DNA of 64,000 bases from Amycolatopsis umgeniensis (GCF_014205155.1 NZ_JACHMX010000001.1:682001-746000); one strand, 5' to 3'. Shown: positions 24,301 through 33,188, numbered from the stretch's first letter. A program made the numbers and translations. Notes: generated from the letters alone by a model not told the origin.

Positions 24301-24553
24301 GCTGGCGGAGTTCCGTGTCGTGGACCAGCGCCGTGCGCAGGCTCTCGTGCCTGTCCACGAGTCGCCACACCGCTTCCCGCAACGCGGCGACGTCCAGCTC
24401 TCCTTCGATCCGCAGAAGGATGAGGTAGTTGTAGGCGAAGCTGTCCGGGAAGAACCGTTGCAACGGCCACAACCGGCGCTGCGCGAACGACGCGGGCAGC
24501 AGGACGCGGCCGTCTTCGTCCGGTCGCCGGACCAGCCGCACGAGGTCAGTCAC
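21371..24553 (-). CDS. NRPS module C-A-T
   Basis: A 1060-residue module. I start at GTG 24553 because GAGGGAGG lies eight bases upstream and the overlap with the previous gene is then only eight bases; ATG 24577 is the longer option. C (~20-440) has HHAVFDGW and an LCL-like start (SFAQRRLW). In A, A3 reads TSGSTGKPNPVG instead of PKG. I read pocket residues D-A-V-Q-F-G-M-L-F, which I cannot match to a substrate, though DA-Q-FG resembles Gln/Glu-type codes. The A10 lysine is in TGNAKVDR. T has GGNS (Ser1016). No TE or E domain. It probably receives a tripeptidyl chain and passes it to the PKS. Confidence 0.92.
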   Translation of the reverse strand: MTDLVRLVRRPDEDGRVLLPASFAQRRLWPLQRFFPDSFAYNYLILLRIEGELDVAALREAVWRLVDRHESLRTALVHDTELRQRIRPVGAPENHPPMPVLPVVTDAGEDPWESARLDAIREGQEPFDLSAGPTLRASLRGVGARAHLLALSVHHAVFDGWSEDVLLAELAVCYSALADGREPVLPELPVQHGDIAEWERHVVAAAEPELLAYWEKALTGLTPLDLRTDRPRPARPGFRGAAHGIPVPEATATALRSLCREHHVSLYMALVAVVAAAMGRWARQDDVPVAVQVANRPLPAAENVLGFLVNGLVLRTDLGGNPSFADLLEQVFLTFMDGMEHQGMPFERLAEVLEPGRDLSRTPLAQVAVALDRVVEPTGFAGLRVSRADSFLGVAKWEFAVTFQERGDDLTAIVTYDTDLFDEATIVRLTGYLVRSLTALVEQPDRPVREVPLVVGAERAHLVEDVNRTRTPFPDRSIQELFEEQVASTPEASAVHHDGGVLSYAELNSLANRVARGLLARGIGLESRVGLCLRRSPEAIAAILGVLKSGAAYVPLTPDHPPERLRLLVEDSGAAVVLTDAESSPAVAGLPGVVPWADITSGPAAGNPSRRADGRTLAHVIYTSGSTGKPNPVGVEQRSIGRLVRGARFHEFGPGDVCLHLSPLAFDASLVELWGPLLNGGAVAIPPGDAGTSAILDQIRAAVDTHPVTMMQLIAPQLNLIVEHAPELLSSIRTLFVGGDVVDPAAVSAALDHVDSDAVLHMYGPTESTLFATFEPVHAVRSGQGTLPIGSPVGNTTVYVVDPGMRPVPAGVPGELLLGGAGLARGYLGRPALTADRFVPDPFSGESGARLYRTGDLVCFLADGRLEFLGRIDGQVKLRGFRVETGEVASALRAHPDVEDAVVLLRSDLRAGPALVGYAVARPGVTIDPAVVDRYLRGILPAALVPAYLIAVPEIPLTGNAKVDRAALPVPDKDIGADGAPPSTETEKRVAKIWLAVTGAGQIARDTPFFTAGGNSLLLVVLAERLGEEFGAPAPSVVDLFDQTTVRRIAAFIDGQGRTS

Positions 24554-27500
24554 GACGCCCACCTCCCTCTGCCGCATCGAGCGCGGTGGCCAGGCTCGCG
24601 ACCGTCGGATTCCGGAACAGCAGCCGTAACGGGATCTCGCGGCCGACCGCGCGCCCCGCCCGCGCCACGACCCGCAGCATCGTCAAGGAATGGCCGCCGA
24701 GATCGAAGAAGTCCTCGTGCACGCCGACCCGCTCGGCCCCGAGCACCTCGGCCCACACCTCGGCGAGCGCTTTCTCCAGCGGGGTGCTCGGTCCATCCGA
24801 GCCACCTGTCCCGGGTCCGGCAGGCGCGGGCAAGGCCGCGCGGTCGAGCTTTCCGCTGGCGTTGAACGGGAGTTCGGCCAGCACCGTGATCGACGACGGG
24901 ACCGCCGCCGCGGGCACCTCACCGCGCAGGAATTCCCGCAGCCGCGCGGGTTCCGGGTTCACCCCGGCGGTGGCGGGCGTGACGTAGCCGACCAGTGACG
25001 GGGACACCCCCGGCGTGGACCGGTTCAACACCACCGCGGCCTGTCCGACCGTCGGATGCGCCCGCAACGCGGTCACCACCTCGGCGGGTTCGACCCGGGT
25101 GCCCCTGATCTTGACCTGGTCGTCCATCCGGCCGAGGAACTCGAGGTCGCCGCTCGGCAGCCAGCGGCCGAGGTCACCGGTGCGGTACAGCCTCGCCCCC
25201 GGCTCGGGAGACCAGGGATCCGGCGCGAACCGGTCCGCGGTGATCGCGAGCCTGCCGGGGTAACCGCGGGCCACCGCGACGCCGCCGATGCAGATCTCTC
25301 CGGGGACGCGCGCCGGTGCCGGGTTGAAGTCGTCGTCCAGCACGTAGGCCCGGATATGCGCCAGTGGTTTGCCGATCAACGCGACCGGCGAGTCGCTGTG
25401 GCCGGGGTAGGTCCAGCCGCTCGCGGTGATGGTCCCTTCGGTGGGGCCGTAGCTCACGACCGCCCGCACGTGCGGCGCGACCTGGCGCCACTCGGCGAGT
25501 TGTTCGGTGGTCACGACGTCGCCGCCGACGGTCACCAGGCGCAGCCTGCCCATCCTCGCCGCGGGATCGGGATGGGCGATCAGGGTGCGGACGACCTCCC
25601 AGCCGTACTCGGGCAGCAGTTCCATCACCGTGACGCCGTACGCGCACACCACGTCGAGCAGCTTGTCCGGGCTCCACACCTCCTGGTCGCGCAGCAGCAC
25701 TGTCGCACCGGTCAGCAGCGGGGTCAGAGCCTGTTCCAGCGACGCGTCGAAACCGATCGACGAGAACTGCAGGACGACGTCGTCCGCGTGGATCTCGTAC
25801 AACTGCTCGATGCTGCGGCAGTTGGTGGCGACCGAGGCATGCGTGATCGCGACCCCCTTGGGGGTGCCGGTGGATCCGGAGGTGTAGACGAGATACGCCA
25901 AGTCTTCCGGGTGTTGCGCGCGGGCGGGCGCCGCCGGCGACGACGGACCCGAGGTCGGGCCGTCCACGCACAGGGCGAGCCGTCGGTCGCCCGACAGACC
26001 GGGCGCGTCCAGCCGGGAAAGCAGCGCCTGCTCGGTCACCACGGCACTCACCCCCGCGTCGTCGAGCATGAGCCGAAGCCGCCGGTCGGGCAGTGCGGGA
26101 TCGAGCGGGAGATAGACGCCGCCCGCGCGCAGAACGGCCAGCAGCGCGACCACCAGGTTCGCCGAGCGGTCCAGGAACACCCCGACCACCCGTTCGGGAC
26201 CGATCCCTTCCCCGCGCAGCCGTCGCGCCAGCGTGTCCGCCGCCTCGTCCAGTTCGGCGTAGCTCAGCGTCACGTCACCGCAGACGACCGCCGTCGCGGT
26301 ACCTCGGCGCCGGATCTGCTCTCCGATCAGCTCGTGGACCAGGCGGGACACGGTGGGCGCCGGAGGCGGGCTGTACCGGTCCACGATCCCGGCGCGCGCC
26401 GAGGGGGTCAGCGGGTGCACCGAACCCACCAGGGCCGACGGATCGGCGGCGAGCGTGTCGAGGATGGTGAGCAGGCCTTCCGCGATGTCGCGCACCGCGT
26501 TCTCGTCGAGATGCTCGCGCTGGTGCTCGAGCACGATCCGCGGTGTCTCGCCGAGCCACACCGTCACGAACAGCGGGTATCCGGTCTGCCCGAACCGGCG
26601 GATCAGGTTCATCCGGAGCTGTCCCGCCGACCACCGGTCGTCGCTCGAACCCGGGTAGTTCTCGCAGACCATGACCGAATCGAACAGTCGCGTGCCGGGT
26701 TCCAGCCCGGTCGCGGCCTGGACTTCCGCCAGTGACTCCCCGCCGTGTTCGCGGGCCGCCGCCAGCCGTTTCTGGTTCGCCCGCAGCCAATCCACGACGG
26801 TCGCGTCGCGATCCACCCGGACCCGGGCCGGGATGGTGTTGATCAACAACCCGATCGGCTGCTCGTCGTCGGGGACGTCGAGCGGTCGCACCGAGACCGT
26901 CGAGCCGAACAGCACGTCGCGGCTCCTGGTGTAGTGGCCGAGCAGCAACCCCCACGCCGCGTGGAACACCGTGGCCTGGGTGACCCTGGCCTGCCTGCAC
27001 AACTCACGCAGGGCGGCGGTCTTGGTCTCGTCGAGCAGCACGCTGTGCTCGCCGGTGCCGCCGCTCTTCCCCGGCTCGGCGCGGCGGTCGACCATTTCGG
27101 GCAGCGGCGCGTTACCGGTGAAACCGCTCAACTCGGTGCGCCAGAAGGCAAGTGACGCCGCGGCGTCACTCGAGCGGGCACGGACGGCGAAGTCACCGAA
27201 TCGCGGCGAGGGCCGTTCCGGCGCGGCATCCCCTGCGTAGGCGGCCGCCAGCTCCCGCAGGACCAGCGTCCGGCTCCAGCCGTCCATCAGGATGTGATGC
27301 GACGTCCACAGCACCAGATGCGCCGCGTCCGCCACCCGGATGACGGCGATCCGGCTCAACGGCGCGGTGTCGAGCCGGAACCCGCGTGCCTGGTCCGCTC
27401 GCAGCATCGCGTCGAACCGCTCGTCCTGCTCGGCGGGGCCGAGCAGGCTCCAGTCCAGGACGGTCAAGGACAGCGGCACGTCCGGGAGGACGGCCATCCG

Positions 27501-27734
27501 GGGCTCCGCCAGATCCCGCCAGCGGATCTCGGCGCGGAAGACCGAATGCCGCCGGATCACCGACCGCCACGCCGCGCCGAAGGCGTCGATGTCCAGCTCG
27601 CCCTCGACGCGGAACAGATGCTGCACCAGGTCGGCATCGTTCTCGGGATCGCGCAGCGCGTCCACGAGCATGCCGCTCTGCAAGGGGGTCAGCGGCCACG
27701 AGTCCTCGGCCGTACCCGGTCCGGCGTCGGTCAT
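24546..27734 (-). CDS. NRPS module C-A-T with a DCL-like C domain
   Basis: A 1062-residue module. The C domain begins PLTPLQSGML, the form typical of DCL or dual C domains that take a D-configured donor, and has HHILMDGW (146-153). A (~450-960) has TSGSTGTPKG and pocket residues that I read as D-A-E-E-V-V-S-I-T, unassigned. T has LGGHS (Ser1016). Its start overlaps the binding-protein stop as ATGA, so it is translated with it. Its likely donor is the second residue made by NRPS 6352-11232. The DCL look fits a D-residue there, provided as a free D-amino acid by the racemase because no epimerase domain exists. Confidence 0.92.
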   Translation of the reverse strand: MTDAGPGTAEDSWPLTPLQSGMLVDALRDPENDADLVQHLFRVEGELDIDAFGAAWRSVIRRHSVFRAEIRWRDLAEPRMAVLPDVPLSLTVLDWSLLGPAEQDERFDAMLRADQARGFRLDTAPLSRIAVIRVADAAHLVLWTSHHILMDGWSRTLVLRELAAAYAGDAAPERPSPRFGDFAVRARSSDAAASLAFWRTELSGFTGNAPLPEMVDRRAEPGKSGGTGEHSVLLDETKTAALRELCRQARVTQATVFHAAWGLLLGHYTRSRDVLFGSTVSVRPLDVPDDEQPIGLLINTIPARVRVDRDATVVDWLRANQKRLAAAREHGGESLAEVQAATGLEPGTRLFDSVMVCENYPGSSDDRWSAGQLRMNLIRRFGQTGYPLFVTVWLGETPRIVLEHQREHLDENAVRDIAEGLLTILDTLAADPSALVGSVHPLTPSARAGIVDRYSPPPAPTVSRLVHELIGEQIRRRGTATAVVCGDVTLSYAELDEAADTLARRLRGEGIGPERVVGVFLDRSANLVVALLAVLRAGGVYLPLDPALPDRRLRLMLDDAGVSAVVTEQALLSRLDAPGLSGDRRLALCVDGPTSGPSSPAAPARAQHPEDLAYLVYTSGSTGTPKGVAITHASVATNCRSIEQLYEIHADDVVLQFSSIGFDASLEQALTPLLTGATVLLRDQEVWSPDKLLDVVCAYGVTVMELLPEYGWEVVRTLIAHPDPAARMGRLRLVTVGGDVVTTEQLAEWRQVAPHVRAVVSYGPTEGTITASGWTYPGHSDSPVALIGKPLAHIRAYVLDDDFNPAPARVPGEICIGGVAVARGYPGRLAITADRFAPDPWSPEPGARLYRTGDLGRWLPSGDLEFLGRMDDQVKIRGTRVEPAEVVTALRAHPTVGQAAVVLNRSTPGVSPSLVGYVTPATAGVNPEPARLREFLRGEVPAAAVPSSITVLAELPFNASGKLDRAALPAPAGPGTGGSDGPSTPLEKALAEVWAEVLGAERVGVHEDFFDLGGHSLTMLRVVARAGRAVGREIPLRLLFRNPTVASLATALDAAEGGGRRD

Positions 27735-29335
27735 CCCACCGGCCTCGAGGTGTAGAACCCCCAGTAACCCGCCTGCTCCATGATCGGCCCGGTGCCCGCC
27801 GGCTGACGGGTGAACCCGGTGAACCGGTCCGACCGGTACGCCTCCAGCGCGACCGGATAGGCCAGCAGGATGGTGGGCACGAGGTCGTAGTACCGGGCCT
27901 GCGCCTGCTTCACGATCTCGGCGCGGGCCGCCGGGTCCATCTCGGCCAGCTGCCGCTCGTAGAGAGCGTCGAACTCGTCGTCCGCGAGGAACGAGGCGCT
28001 CACCGTGGTGTCGCGGTCCGAGGGCAGGCTCTTGCTGGTCTGCCTGGACAGGATCCAGTCGGGGTCGGGCGGACTGCCCCAGCCGGCGACGGTGAGGTCG
28101 AACCGGCCGCTGTTGTACTCCTCTTCGTAGTCGTCGTCGGGCAGGCCTGTCGACTCGACACCGATGCCGAGTTCGTCGAGCCAGCCGGCGATGTGCTTGG
28201 CCGCCCGCTCGTGGTAGTCCGTGCCCAGCCGCCAGAGCAGCCGGAGCCGCAACGGGTCGCCGTCGGGACCGACCCGCCTGCCCTCTCGCAGGCGATAGCC
28301 CGCGGCCTCGAGCTCCTCACCCGCCCGCGTCAGATCGAATTCGTACCGCTGTTCCTCCGACGGTTCCCAGTGATAGTCCGGGAAGACGGCGGGCACGATG
28401 CCACCGGGGGCACGGCTGAAGCCGCCGTAGACGCCGTCCCGGATCGCCTCGACGTCGATCGCCTTGGCGAGCGCCTTGCGCACCCGGATGTCCCGTAGCG
28501 CGGGGTGACCGTCGCCGATCGGCTGCCGGTCCCGGTTCAGCGCGCCGAGGTTGAGCATCAAGTGGTTGTAGCGACGGCTGTCCGCTTCCACCACGGTGAC
28601 GCCGTCGGTGGCCGAAAGCTTCCGGTGCTGTGTGAAGGTCACCCGGTTGACGACGTCGACCTCGCCCGCGCACAACGCGTCGACGGCATCGTCCGCGCTC
28701 TCGAAGAAGATGAGGTGGATTTCGTCGATCGCCGAGCGGCCACGCCAGTAGCCGGGATTCGCCTTCAGGATCGTGACGTCGTCCTTGCGGTGCTCGGCGA
28801 CCAGGAACGGGCCGCTGCCCACCCCGACGATCTCGACGGACTCGCCGAGCGGGTCGTCCATGTCCTCGACCACGCGCCAAACGTGCTCCGGGACGATCGG
28901 CACGTCGAGCGCCGTCATGCTGGCTTGCGGCGACTTCGTCCGGAACCACACCGTGTCGTCGCCCTCGGCCTCGACACTCACGATGTTCTCGACGTAACTG
29001 CCGTTCGCCTCGGCGGCCACTTCGTCCGACATGATCTTGTCGAAGGTGAACGCCACGTCGTGTGCGGTCAGCGGTGTGCCGTCCGACCACGTCAGACCCT
29101 GACGGATCACGCACTTCCAGGTCAGCTTGTCTTCGGAAGGCGTCAGCGACTCGGCGACCCCGCTCGTGGGCTTGTAATCGACCGGCGACGGCGGTGTGAG
29201 GAATTCCCAGCACAGCCTGCCGATCATGGCGCCTGCCTCTTTGACCGCCCGAAACGGATTCACGTGGTCGATTCTCTGCGACAGGGCCACGCGCAATATC
29301 GAATTCCCATGGTCGCGTTCCTCTGCAGCCACCAC
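27731..29335 (-). CDS. Family 5 solute-binding protein without a visible signal peptide
   Basis: A 534-residue protein of the oligopeptide/dipeptide-binding family (SBP_bac_5). Blocks seen are WKCVIRQGLTWSDGTPLTA, VAFTFDKI, GSGPF and NPGYWRGR, all standard. Unusually the frame opens with VVAAEERDHGNSILRVALSQ: there is no hydrophobic leader or lipobox, and GAGAAGGG upstream of GTG 29335 supports this start. No ABC permease or ATPase gene is nearby. It is the first gene of the NRPS block and is coupled to the NRPS by ATGA. It may bind the peptide product inside the cell, act in resistance, or be exported by an unusual route. Confidence 0.85.
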   Translation of the reverse strand: MVAAEERDHGNSILRVALSQRIDHVNPFRAVKEAGAMIGRLCWEFLTPPSPVDYKPTSGVAESLTPSEDKLTWKCVIRQGLTWSDGTPLTAHDVAFTFDKIMSDEVAAEANGSYVENIVSVEAEGDDTVWFRTKSPQASMTALDVPIVPEHVWRVVEDMDDPLGESVEIVGVGSGPFLVAEHRKDDVTILKANPGYWRGRSAIDEIHLIFFESADDAVDALCAGEVDVVNRVTFTQHRKLSATDGVTVVEADSRRYNHLMLNLGALNRDRQPIGDGHPALRDIRVRKALAKAIDVEAIRDGVYGGFSRAPGGIVPAVFPDYHWEPSEEQRYEFDLTRAGEELEAAGYRLREGRRVGPDGDPLRLRLLWRLGTDYHERAAKHIAGWLDELGIGVESTGLPDDDYEEEYNSGRFDLTVAGWGSPPDPDWILSRQTSKSLPSDRDTTVSASFLADDEFDALYERQLAEMDPAARAEIVKQAQARYYDLVPTILLAYPVALEAYRSDRFTGFTRQPAGTGPIMEQAGYWGFYTSRPVG

Positions 29336-29493
29336 ACCCCGGCCCTTCTCAATTCGGGTACGCCTCGATTGTCCTCAACACAACCAGGATCCGGCGAGAT
29401 CCGTCAACGTCGGTCAAGCGGCACCGATCACACGACGGCGGCATGCGGCATTTCCCCGGATCAAAAGGGATCGGAGTGCCATTCAAGGACACG

Positions 29494-29528
29494 AAAAGAG
29501 CGCGGCCGTCAATTAGCCGCGCTCTTTT
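29494..29528 (-). terminator. Rho-independent terminator of the StrR-like regulator gene
   Basis: A perfect 13-bp inverted repeat (arms 29494-29506 and 29516-29528, nine-base loop) is GC-rich in the middle and flanked by AAAA and TTTT runs, so it can end transcripts in both directions. It lies 33 bases after the regulator stop codon. It separates the regulator from the downstream biosynthetic operon, which must therefore have its own promoter between 29336 and 29493. Confidence 0.85.
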
Positions 29529-29561
29529 GAAGCTTCGCTGATCACCGCTCGATGTGACGAT

Positions 29562-30578
29562 TCATCGTCCGAGTGGCTTCGCGACGTCTTGGGGGACATC
29601 CCCTTCACGGACGCGCTGTTCCAGCCGGGTGACGAACCGCTGCCAGTCCGTCACGCAGTGCCGGGCGAGCTCGACGACCGTGCCCGTGCAGTGCTGCGGC
29701 ACGTTGTCCGCCAGGCTGAGCCAGCTCTCCTCCCCGCCCGCGTGCAGGTTCAGCGACTGCAGCAATGCCCGGCCGGTTTCGGCGAACCGCAACGACGGAT
29801 CCGCCCGCAACCGCCGCAGGGCCGTTGCCCTGTCCCAGACCTGGGCTTCCTCGGCGGGGCCCGCGATCCGGACCGGCTCGGACCGCTGTCCACTCGGGAC
29901 CAGATCGTCACCGCAGCGCAGGCGTCTGCGCACATCCTTCACAGTGGTCGTCGAGATCCCCGCCACGCGGGCGACCTCCTCGACCGGGGTGTTCGGGTTC
30001 GCGATCAGAAGCTCGCCCGCCCGGCGTCTGCCCTCGACGCCGTTGAGCGGCCGGACCCGGCCGTCCCTGCCGACCCGCGCGGTCAAGTGGGGATTTTCCC
30101 CAGTCGACCGGCGCCGGATCGCGCCGACGGTCTTGTGCGCGAGACCGGCGAGGGCCGCGATCGCGCGGTCCGACCATTCGCCGTGGGTGCAGATGATGCG
30201 TCTCGCGGCGGCTTTCCGATCGGCCAAGGCGAGCGACAGGCCGTGGGCGATGTTCGCTTTCACCGCGAGCAGGAACGCGTCGTCCACACTGCCGTCGAAG
30301 AAGCGCGCCGCGATGGTCGTTTCGCCCCGCGTCTCCGCGACGCGGATCCGATGCATGCCGTCGATCACCCGCATCGTCGCGCGGTGCACGATGATGGGCG
30401 GCAGCGCGACTTCCCAGGTCGCCAATTCCCGTACGTGCGCCGGATCCTCGCCCGCGGTCCGCGGCGAATCGGCGGGTAGCAGCGAGGCGATGGGCACCCG
30501 CACCACCTCCTGGTCGAGATGCCCTGGGACGGTGGCCGGATGCTCCGCGGCTGATTCCGGACGCGCTCGACTGTTCAT
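29562..30578 (-). CDS. StrR/Bbr-family pathway-specific regulator (ParB-like N domain)
   Basis: A 338-residue protein. I start at ATG 30578, which has GGGGGCAAGGA directly upstream. Residues ~25-120 form the ParB-like domain: VRVPIASLLPADSPR, LPPIIVHRATMRVIDGMHR, ANIAHGLSLALADR. A helix-turn-helix follows (EEVARVAGISTTTVKDVRR). This is the layout of StrR, Bbr and Tei15, activators of antibiotic clusters in actinomycetes. It likely activates the divergent or downstream biosynthetic operons. I searched near the operon starts for the StrR palindrome (GTTCGACTG-N11-CAGTCGAAC) and found no good copy. Confidence 0.9.
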   Translation of the reverse strand: MNSRARPESAAEHPATVPGHLDQEVVRVPIASLLPADSPRTAGEDPAHVRELATWEVALPPIIVHRATMRVIDGMHRIRVAETRGETTIAARFFDGSVDDAFLLAVKANIAHGLSLALADRKAAARRIICTHGEWSDRAIAALAGLAHKTVGAIRRRSTGENPHLTARVGRDGRVRPLNGVEGRRRAGELLIANPNTPVEEVARVAGISTTTVKDVRRRLRCGDDLVPSGQRSEPVRIAGPAEEAQVWDRATALRRLRADPSLRFAETGRALLQSLNLHAGGEESWLSLADNVPQHCTGTVVELARHCVTDWQRFVTRLEQRVREGDVPQDVAKPLGR

Positions 30579-31006
30579 TCCTTGCCCCCATAGCCTTGAT
30601 CGCGGACCTCTCCCTGGATTCAGGGTCTGGTACCGCTCGATCGCGCGGACCGGCGGCCATCCCGGAGGTATCCGGGATGCGCACACGGCGGCTCGGCGCC
30701 AACCTCGAATTCGAAATCTTTCGGACGCGAGTGATATCGCTGGAGGACAACGGCCAGCGCGGCTTCAGGCAATGAAATGACCGTCCTTCCCCCAGTGAGC
30801 TGTCACACTCAGACCGCTGGAGTGGACCGCCCGGTTGTCATGGAACCAGCCGGACGACTTGGCGGGCAAGAGGGATACAACGAAAGCACCAACGAGAGGA
30901 CGACAGGACGTTCAGGGTGACTCCCTGTCATGGAAGTGCACCCGATAAGACCTTGAGTACCACCTCGGCGCGATGCGTCCGGCGCGAAGAGGTTCAAGCG
31001 CGCAAT

Positions 31007-31041
31007 CGACCTTTATCGGCGATTTGCGCGGATAAAGGTCG
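31007..31041. repeat. 11-bp inverted repeat
   Basis: Arms CGACCTTTATC (31007-31017) and GATAAAGGTCG (31031-31041) are perfectly complementary with a 13-base spacer. There is no T run, so it is more like an operator or a transcript stem than a terminator. It lies about 430 bases upstream of the StrR-like start and 200 bases upstream of the DUF1707 start. Confidence 0.6.
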
Positions 31042-31228
31042 CGTCCAATGCCGTGTCACTGTCGCGACCTGGACAGAGAGTTGTGACCTGCATCACTGAT
31101 CTGCCAAGTCTCGAGCGCTTGCCTCGATTTGTCACGCCCGTCATCCTGGATCTCCGGCACCCGCTCACCCGTGTCAGGGTCACCGGACGAGTTTTTCTTC
31201 ACCTGTAAGGAAAAGCGCCGCCGGACCC

Positions 31229-31234
31229 TACAAT
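31229..31234 (+). promoter_or_regulatory. Possible -10 box of a leaderless transcript
   Basis: TACAAT lies eight bases before ATG 31242, and no Shine-Dalgarno is present between. This spacing is what a leaderless mRNA starting at the ATG would give, as is frequent in actinomycetes. No convincing -35 box is seen at 17 bases, so this is tentative. Confidence 0.4.
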
Positions 31235-31241
31235 CGCGGCC

Positions 31242-31829
31242 ATGTCTGAAGTGGAGCGTTCGGCGAGGCGAGTGGCTGATTCCGACCGCGAAAAGGTGGC
31301 TCAGCTGCTGTACGAGGCCATGGGGGCGGGCCGGATCACCACCGCCGAACTGGAGACGAGACTCGACGCCGTCTACTCGGCGAAGACCTTCGCGGACTTC
31401 GAACCGGTCATCGCGGACCTCTCTCCGATGAGCACCGGCCCCGAGGACGCACGAGGCGGGCGGTCCTCCATCGCCGTCATGTCGGGCACACGACGACGGT
31501 TCGACGGCATGCTGCCGTCGAAACACGTGAGCCGGGCCCTCTGGGGAAGTGTGCGTCTCGATCTGCGGTACGCCGAGATCGCCGCCGACCCCTGCACGAT
31601 CAGGGCCGTGGCGATCATGGGCGGCGTCAAGATCGTGGTCCCGGAGGACTTCGTCGTCGACGTCCGGGGCGTCGGGCTCATGGGCGGGTTCGGGACCGGA
31701 CGCGGTCGGGCGCCACGGCGGGCGGCGGTCGGTGCGCCGGTACTGCGCGTCACCGGTTTCGCCTGGTGGGGGTCGGTGAAAGTGATCCGGAAGGCCCGCG
31801 AGCCCCTCACTCGCGGCCGGAGACGGTGA
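31242..31829 (+). CDS. DUF1707 domain protein with LiaF-like C-terminal region
   Basis: A 195-residue protein. Residues ~8-62 (VADSDREKVAQLLYEAMG, then RITTAELETRLDAVYSAKT) are the DUF1707/SHOCT-like domain. The C-terminal half (SVRLDLRYAEI, then AIMGGVKIVVPEDFVVDV) looks like the repeated beta structure of the LiaF/DUF2154 cell-envelope response family. These proteins are common in actinomycetes and are linked to cell-wall stress. Its stop overlaps the convergent DHA2 exporter stop by 23 bases. It is probably not part of biosynthesis. Confidence 0.85.
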   Translation: MSEVERSARRVADSDREKVAQLLYEAMGAGRITTAELETRLDAVYSAKTFADFEPVIADLSPMSTGPEDARGGRSSIAVMSGTRRRFDGMLPSKHVSRALWGSVRLDLRYAEIAADPCTIRAVAIMGGVKIVVPEDFVVDVRGVGLMGGFGTGRGRAPRRAAVGAPVLRVTGFAWWGSVKVIRKAREPLTRGRRR

Positions 31830-33162
31830 GCCAGGTGAGTCCGAGCGCGGCCATCCAGGTCACCGCGCCGAGGACGCCGATCGTGTGCAACCCGGAGGTG
31901 AACGCGGCGCCGTCGGCGGGCGGCCCCGCGATCGCCCCGTAGCCGGCGACGGCCAGGGCTCCTGCGGCCTGCCGGGCGGTGTTGTTGACCCCGCTCGCGA
32001 GGCCCGCACGGTCGGCGGGGACGGATCGGATCGCCGCGGCCACGACGGCCGCGGTCAGCAGGCCCATGCCGATACCCAGGCCGAGCAGCGCCGGCAGCAG
32101 CCGGAGATAACCGCTGTCGGGACGGAGTCCCAGCATCGACAGCGATCCGGCCGCGCCGATCAGCAGCCCACAGGTGAGCGGCGGCCTCGGACCGTACCGT
32201 CCGGTGAGGCGGCCCGTGACCGGCGCCAGCGCCGCCAGCGGTACGAACAGCGGCAAGAGCATCAGCCCGGCGGTGAACGCGTCGCGGTGCTGCACTGTCT
32301 GCAGGTACAGCGTCGCGACGAAGATCGTTCCGATCCCCACCAGGTTCATCGCCGCCGCCACCACGTTCGCCCCGGCGAAGGCGGGCTTCCGCAGCAGGTT
32401 CAGCGGGAGCAACGGTTCAGCCGCCCGGCGTTCCCACCACAGGAACCCGGCGAGCGTGACCGCGGTGGCGATCAGGACGAGAGGCTCGCCGGCGATCACG
32501 GCGTACACGGTCGTCGCGAGTGTCGCCGTCGCGAGGAGGATTCCCGGGATGTCGAGCGGTCGCGGATGCTCGTCGCTGGTCTCGGTGACCAGACGCGCGG
32601 TCAGCGGGATCGCCAGCGCGATGATCGGCAGGTTGATCAGGAAGACCGCGCGCCAGCCCACTCCCGACACCAGCGCGCCGCCGATCAGCGGTCCCGCGGG
32701 CAGCGCGAGTGCGGAGACCCCGGCCCAGACTCCCACCGCCCGAGCCTGCTCCGCCCGCTCCGGGAAGGCCCTGGTGACGACGGCGAGCGTGCCGGGCAGC
32801 AGCATGGCCGCGCCAAGGCCCTGCAACGCGCGGCCGCCGATCAGGGTGGCGACGCCGGGTGCGATCCCGCAGATCAGCGACGCCGCCGCGAACACGCCGA
32901 GTCCGGTGAGCACCACGCGTTTGTGGCCGTAACGATCGCCCAGCGTGCCGCCCGCGAGCAGCAGGCTCGCCAGGACGACCGCGTAGCCGTCGACCACCCA
33001 TTGCTGACCGCGCAACCCGGTCTCGAGCCCCTCGGCGATCTGCGGCAACGCGACGTTGACGATGGTGACATCCAGCTGCACCAAGAACATCCCGACGCAC
33101 ATGACGGTCAGCAGCAGCCGCCGTCTCGTCGACACGGGTCGTTCTCGCGCTGTCGAAGCCAT
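31807..33162 (-). CDS. DHA2-family (14-TM) drug efflux MFS transporter
   Basis: A 451-residue MFS protein from ATG 33162 with GGAGGA nine bases upstream. Typical DHA2 blocks are VQLDVTIVNVALP (motif D1), GGTLGDRYGHKRVV (motif A) and WRAVFLINLPI. About 14 hydrophobic segments are present. It follows an ArsR-family regulator gene by 26 bases, so the pair is probably a drug-responsive efflux unit. It may provide self-resistance for the cluster or be a general exporter. Confidence 0.88.
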   Translation of the reverse strand: MASTARERPVSTRRRLLLTVMCVGMFLVQLDVTIVNVALPQIAEGLETGLRGQQWVVDGYAVVLASLLLAGGTLGDRYGHKRVVLTGLGVFAAASLICGIAPGVATLIGGRALQGLGAAMLLPGTLAVVTRAFPERAEQARAVGVWAGVSALALPAGPLIGGALVSGVGWRAVFLINLPIIALAIPLTARLVTETSDEHPRPLDIPGILLATATLATTVYAVIAGEPLVLIATAVTLAGFLWWERRAAEPLLPLNLLRKPAFAGANVVAAAMNLVGIGTIFVATLYLQTVQHRDAFTAGLMLLPLFVPLAALAPVTGRLTGRYGPRPPLTCGLLIGAAGSLSMLGLRPDSGYLRLLPALLGLGIGMGLLTAAVVAAAIRSVPADRAGLASGVNNTARQAAGALAVAGYGAIAGPPADGAAFTSGLHTIGVLGAVTWMAALGLTWLTVSGRE

Positions 33163-33188
33163 GCGCGGTCATCCTCCGATCTCGTGGG

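Larger units (their letters stand above)
30579..31241. other. Intergenic region upstream of regulator and DUF1707 gene
   Basis: This 663-base region has no convincing gene. It contains the regulator's binding site (just above 30578), an 11-bp perfect inverted repeat (31007-31041) and a possible -10 box near 31229. Frames in it lack binding sites and typical codon bias. Promoters of the StrR-like gene (minus) and the DUF1707 gene (plus) must lie here. Confidence 0.55.

Noticed and set aside
29336..29493. A StrR-type operator before the NRPS operon
   Set aside because: I looked for the 9-11-9 palindrome and found no match with acceptable arms.
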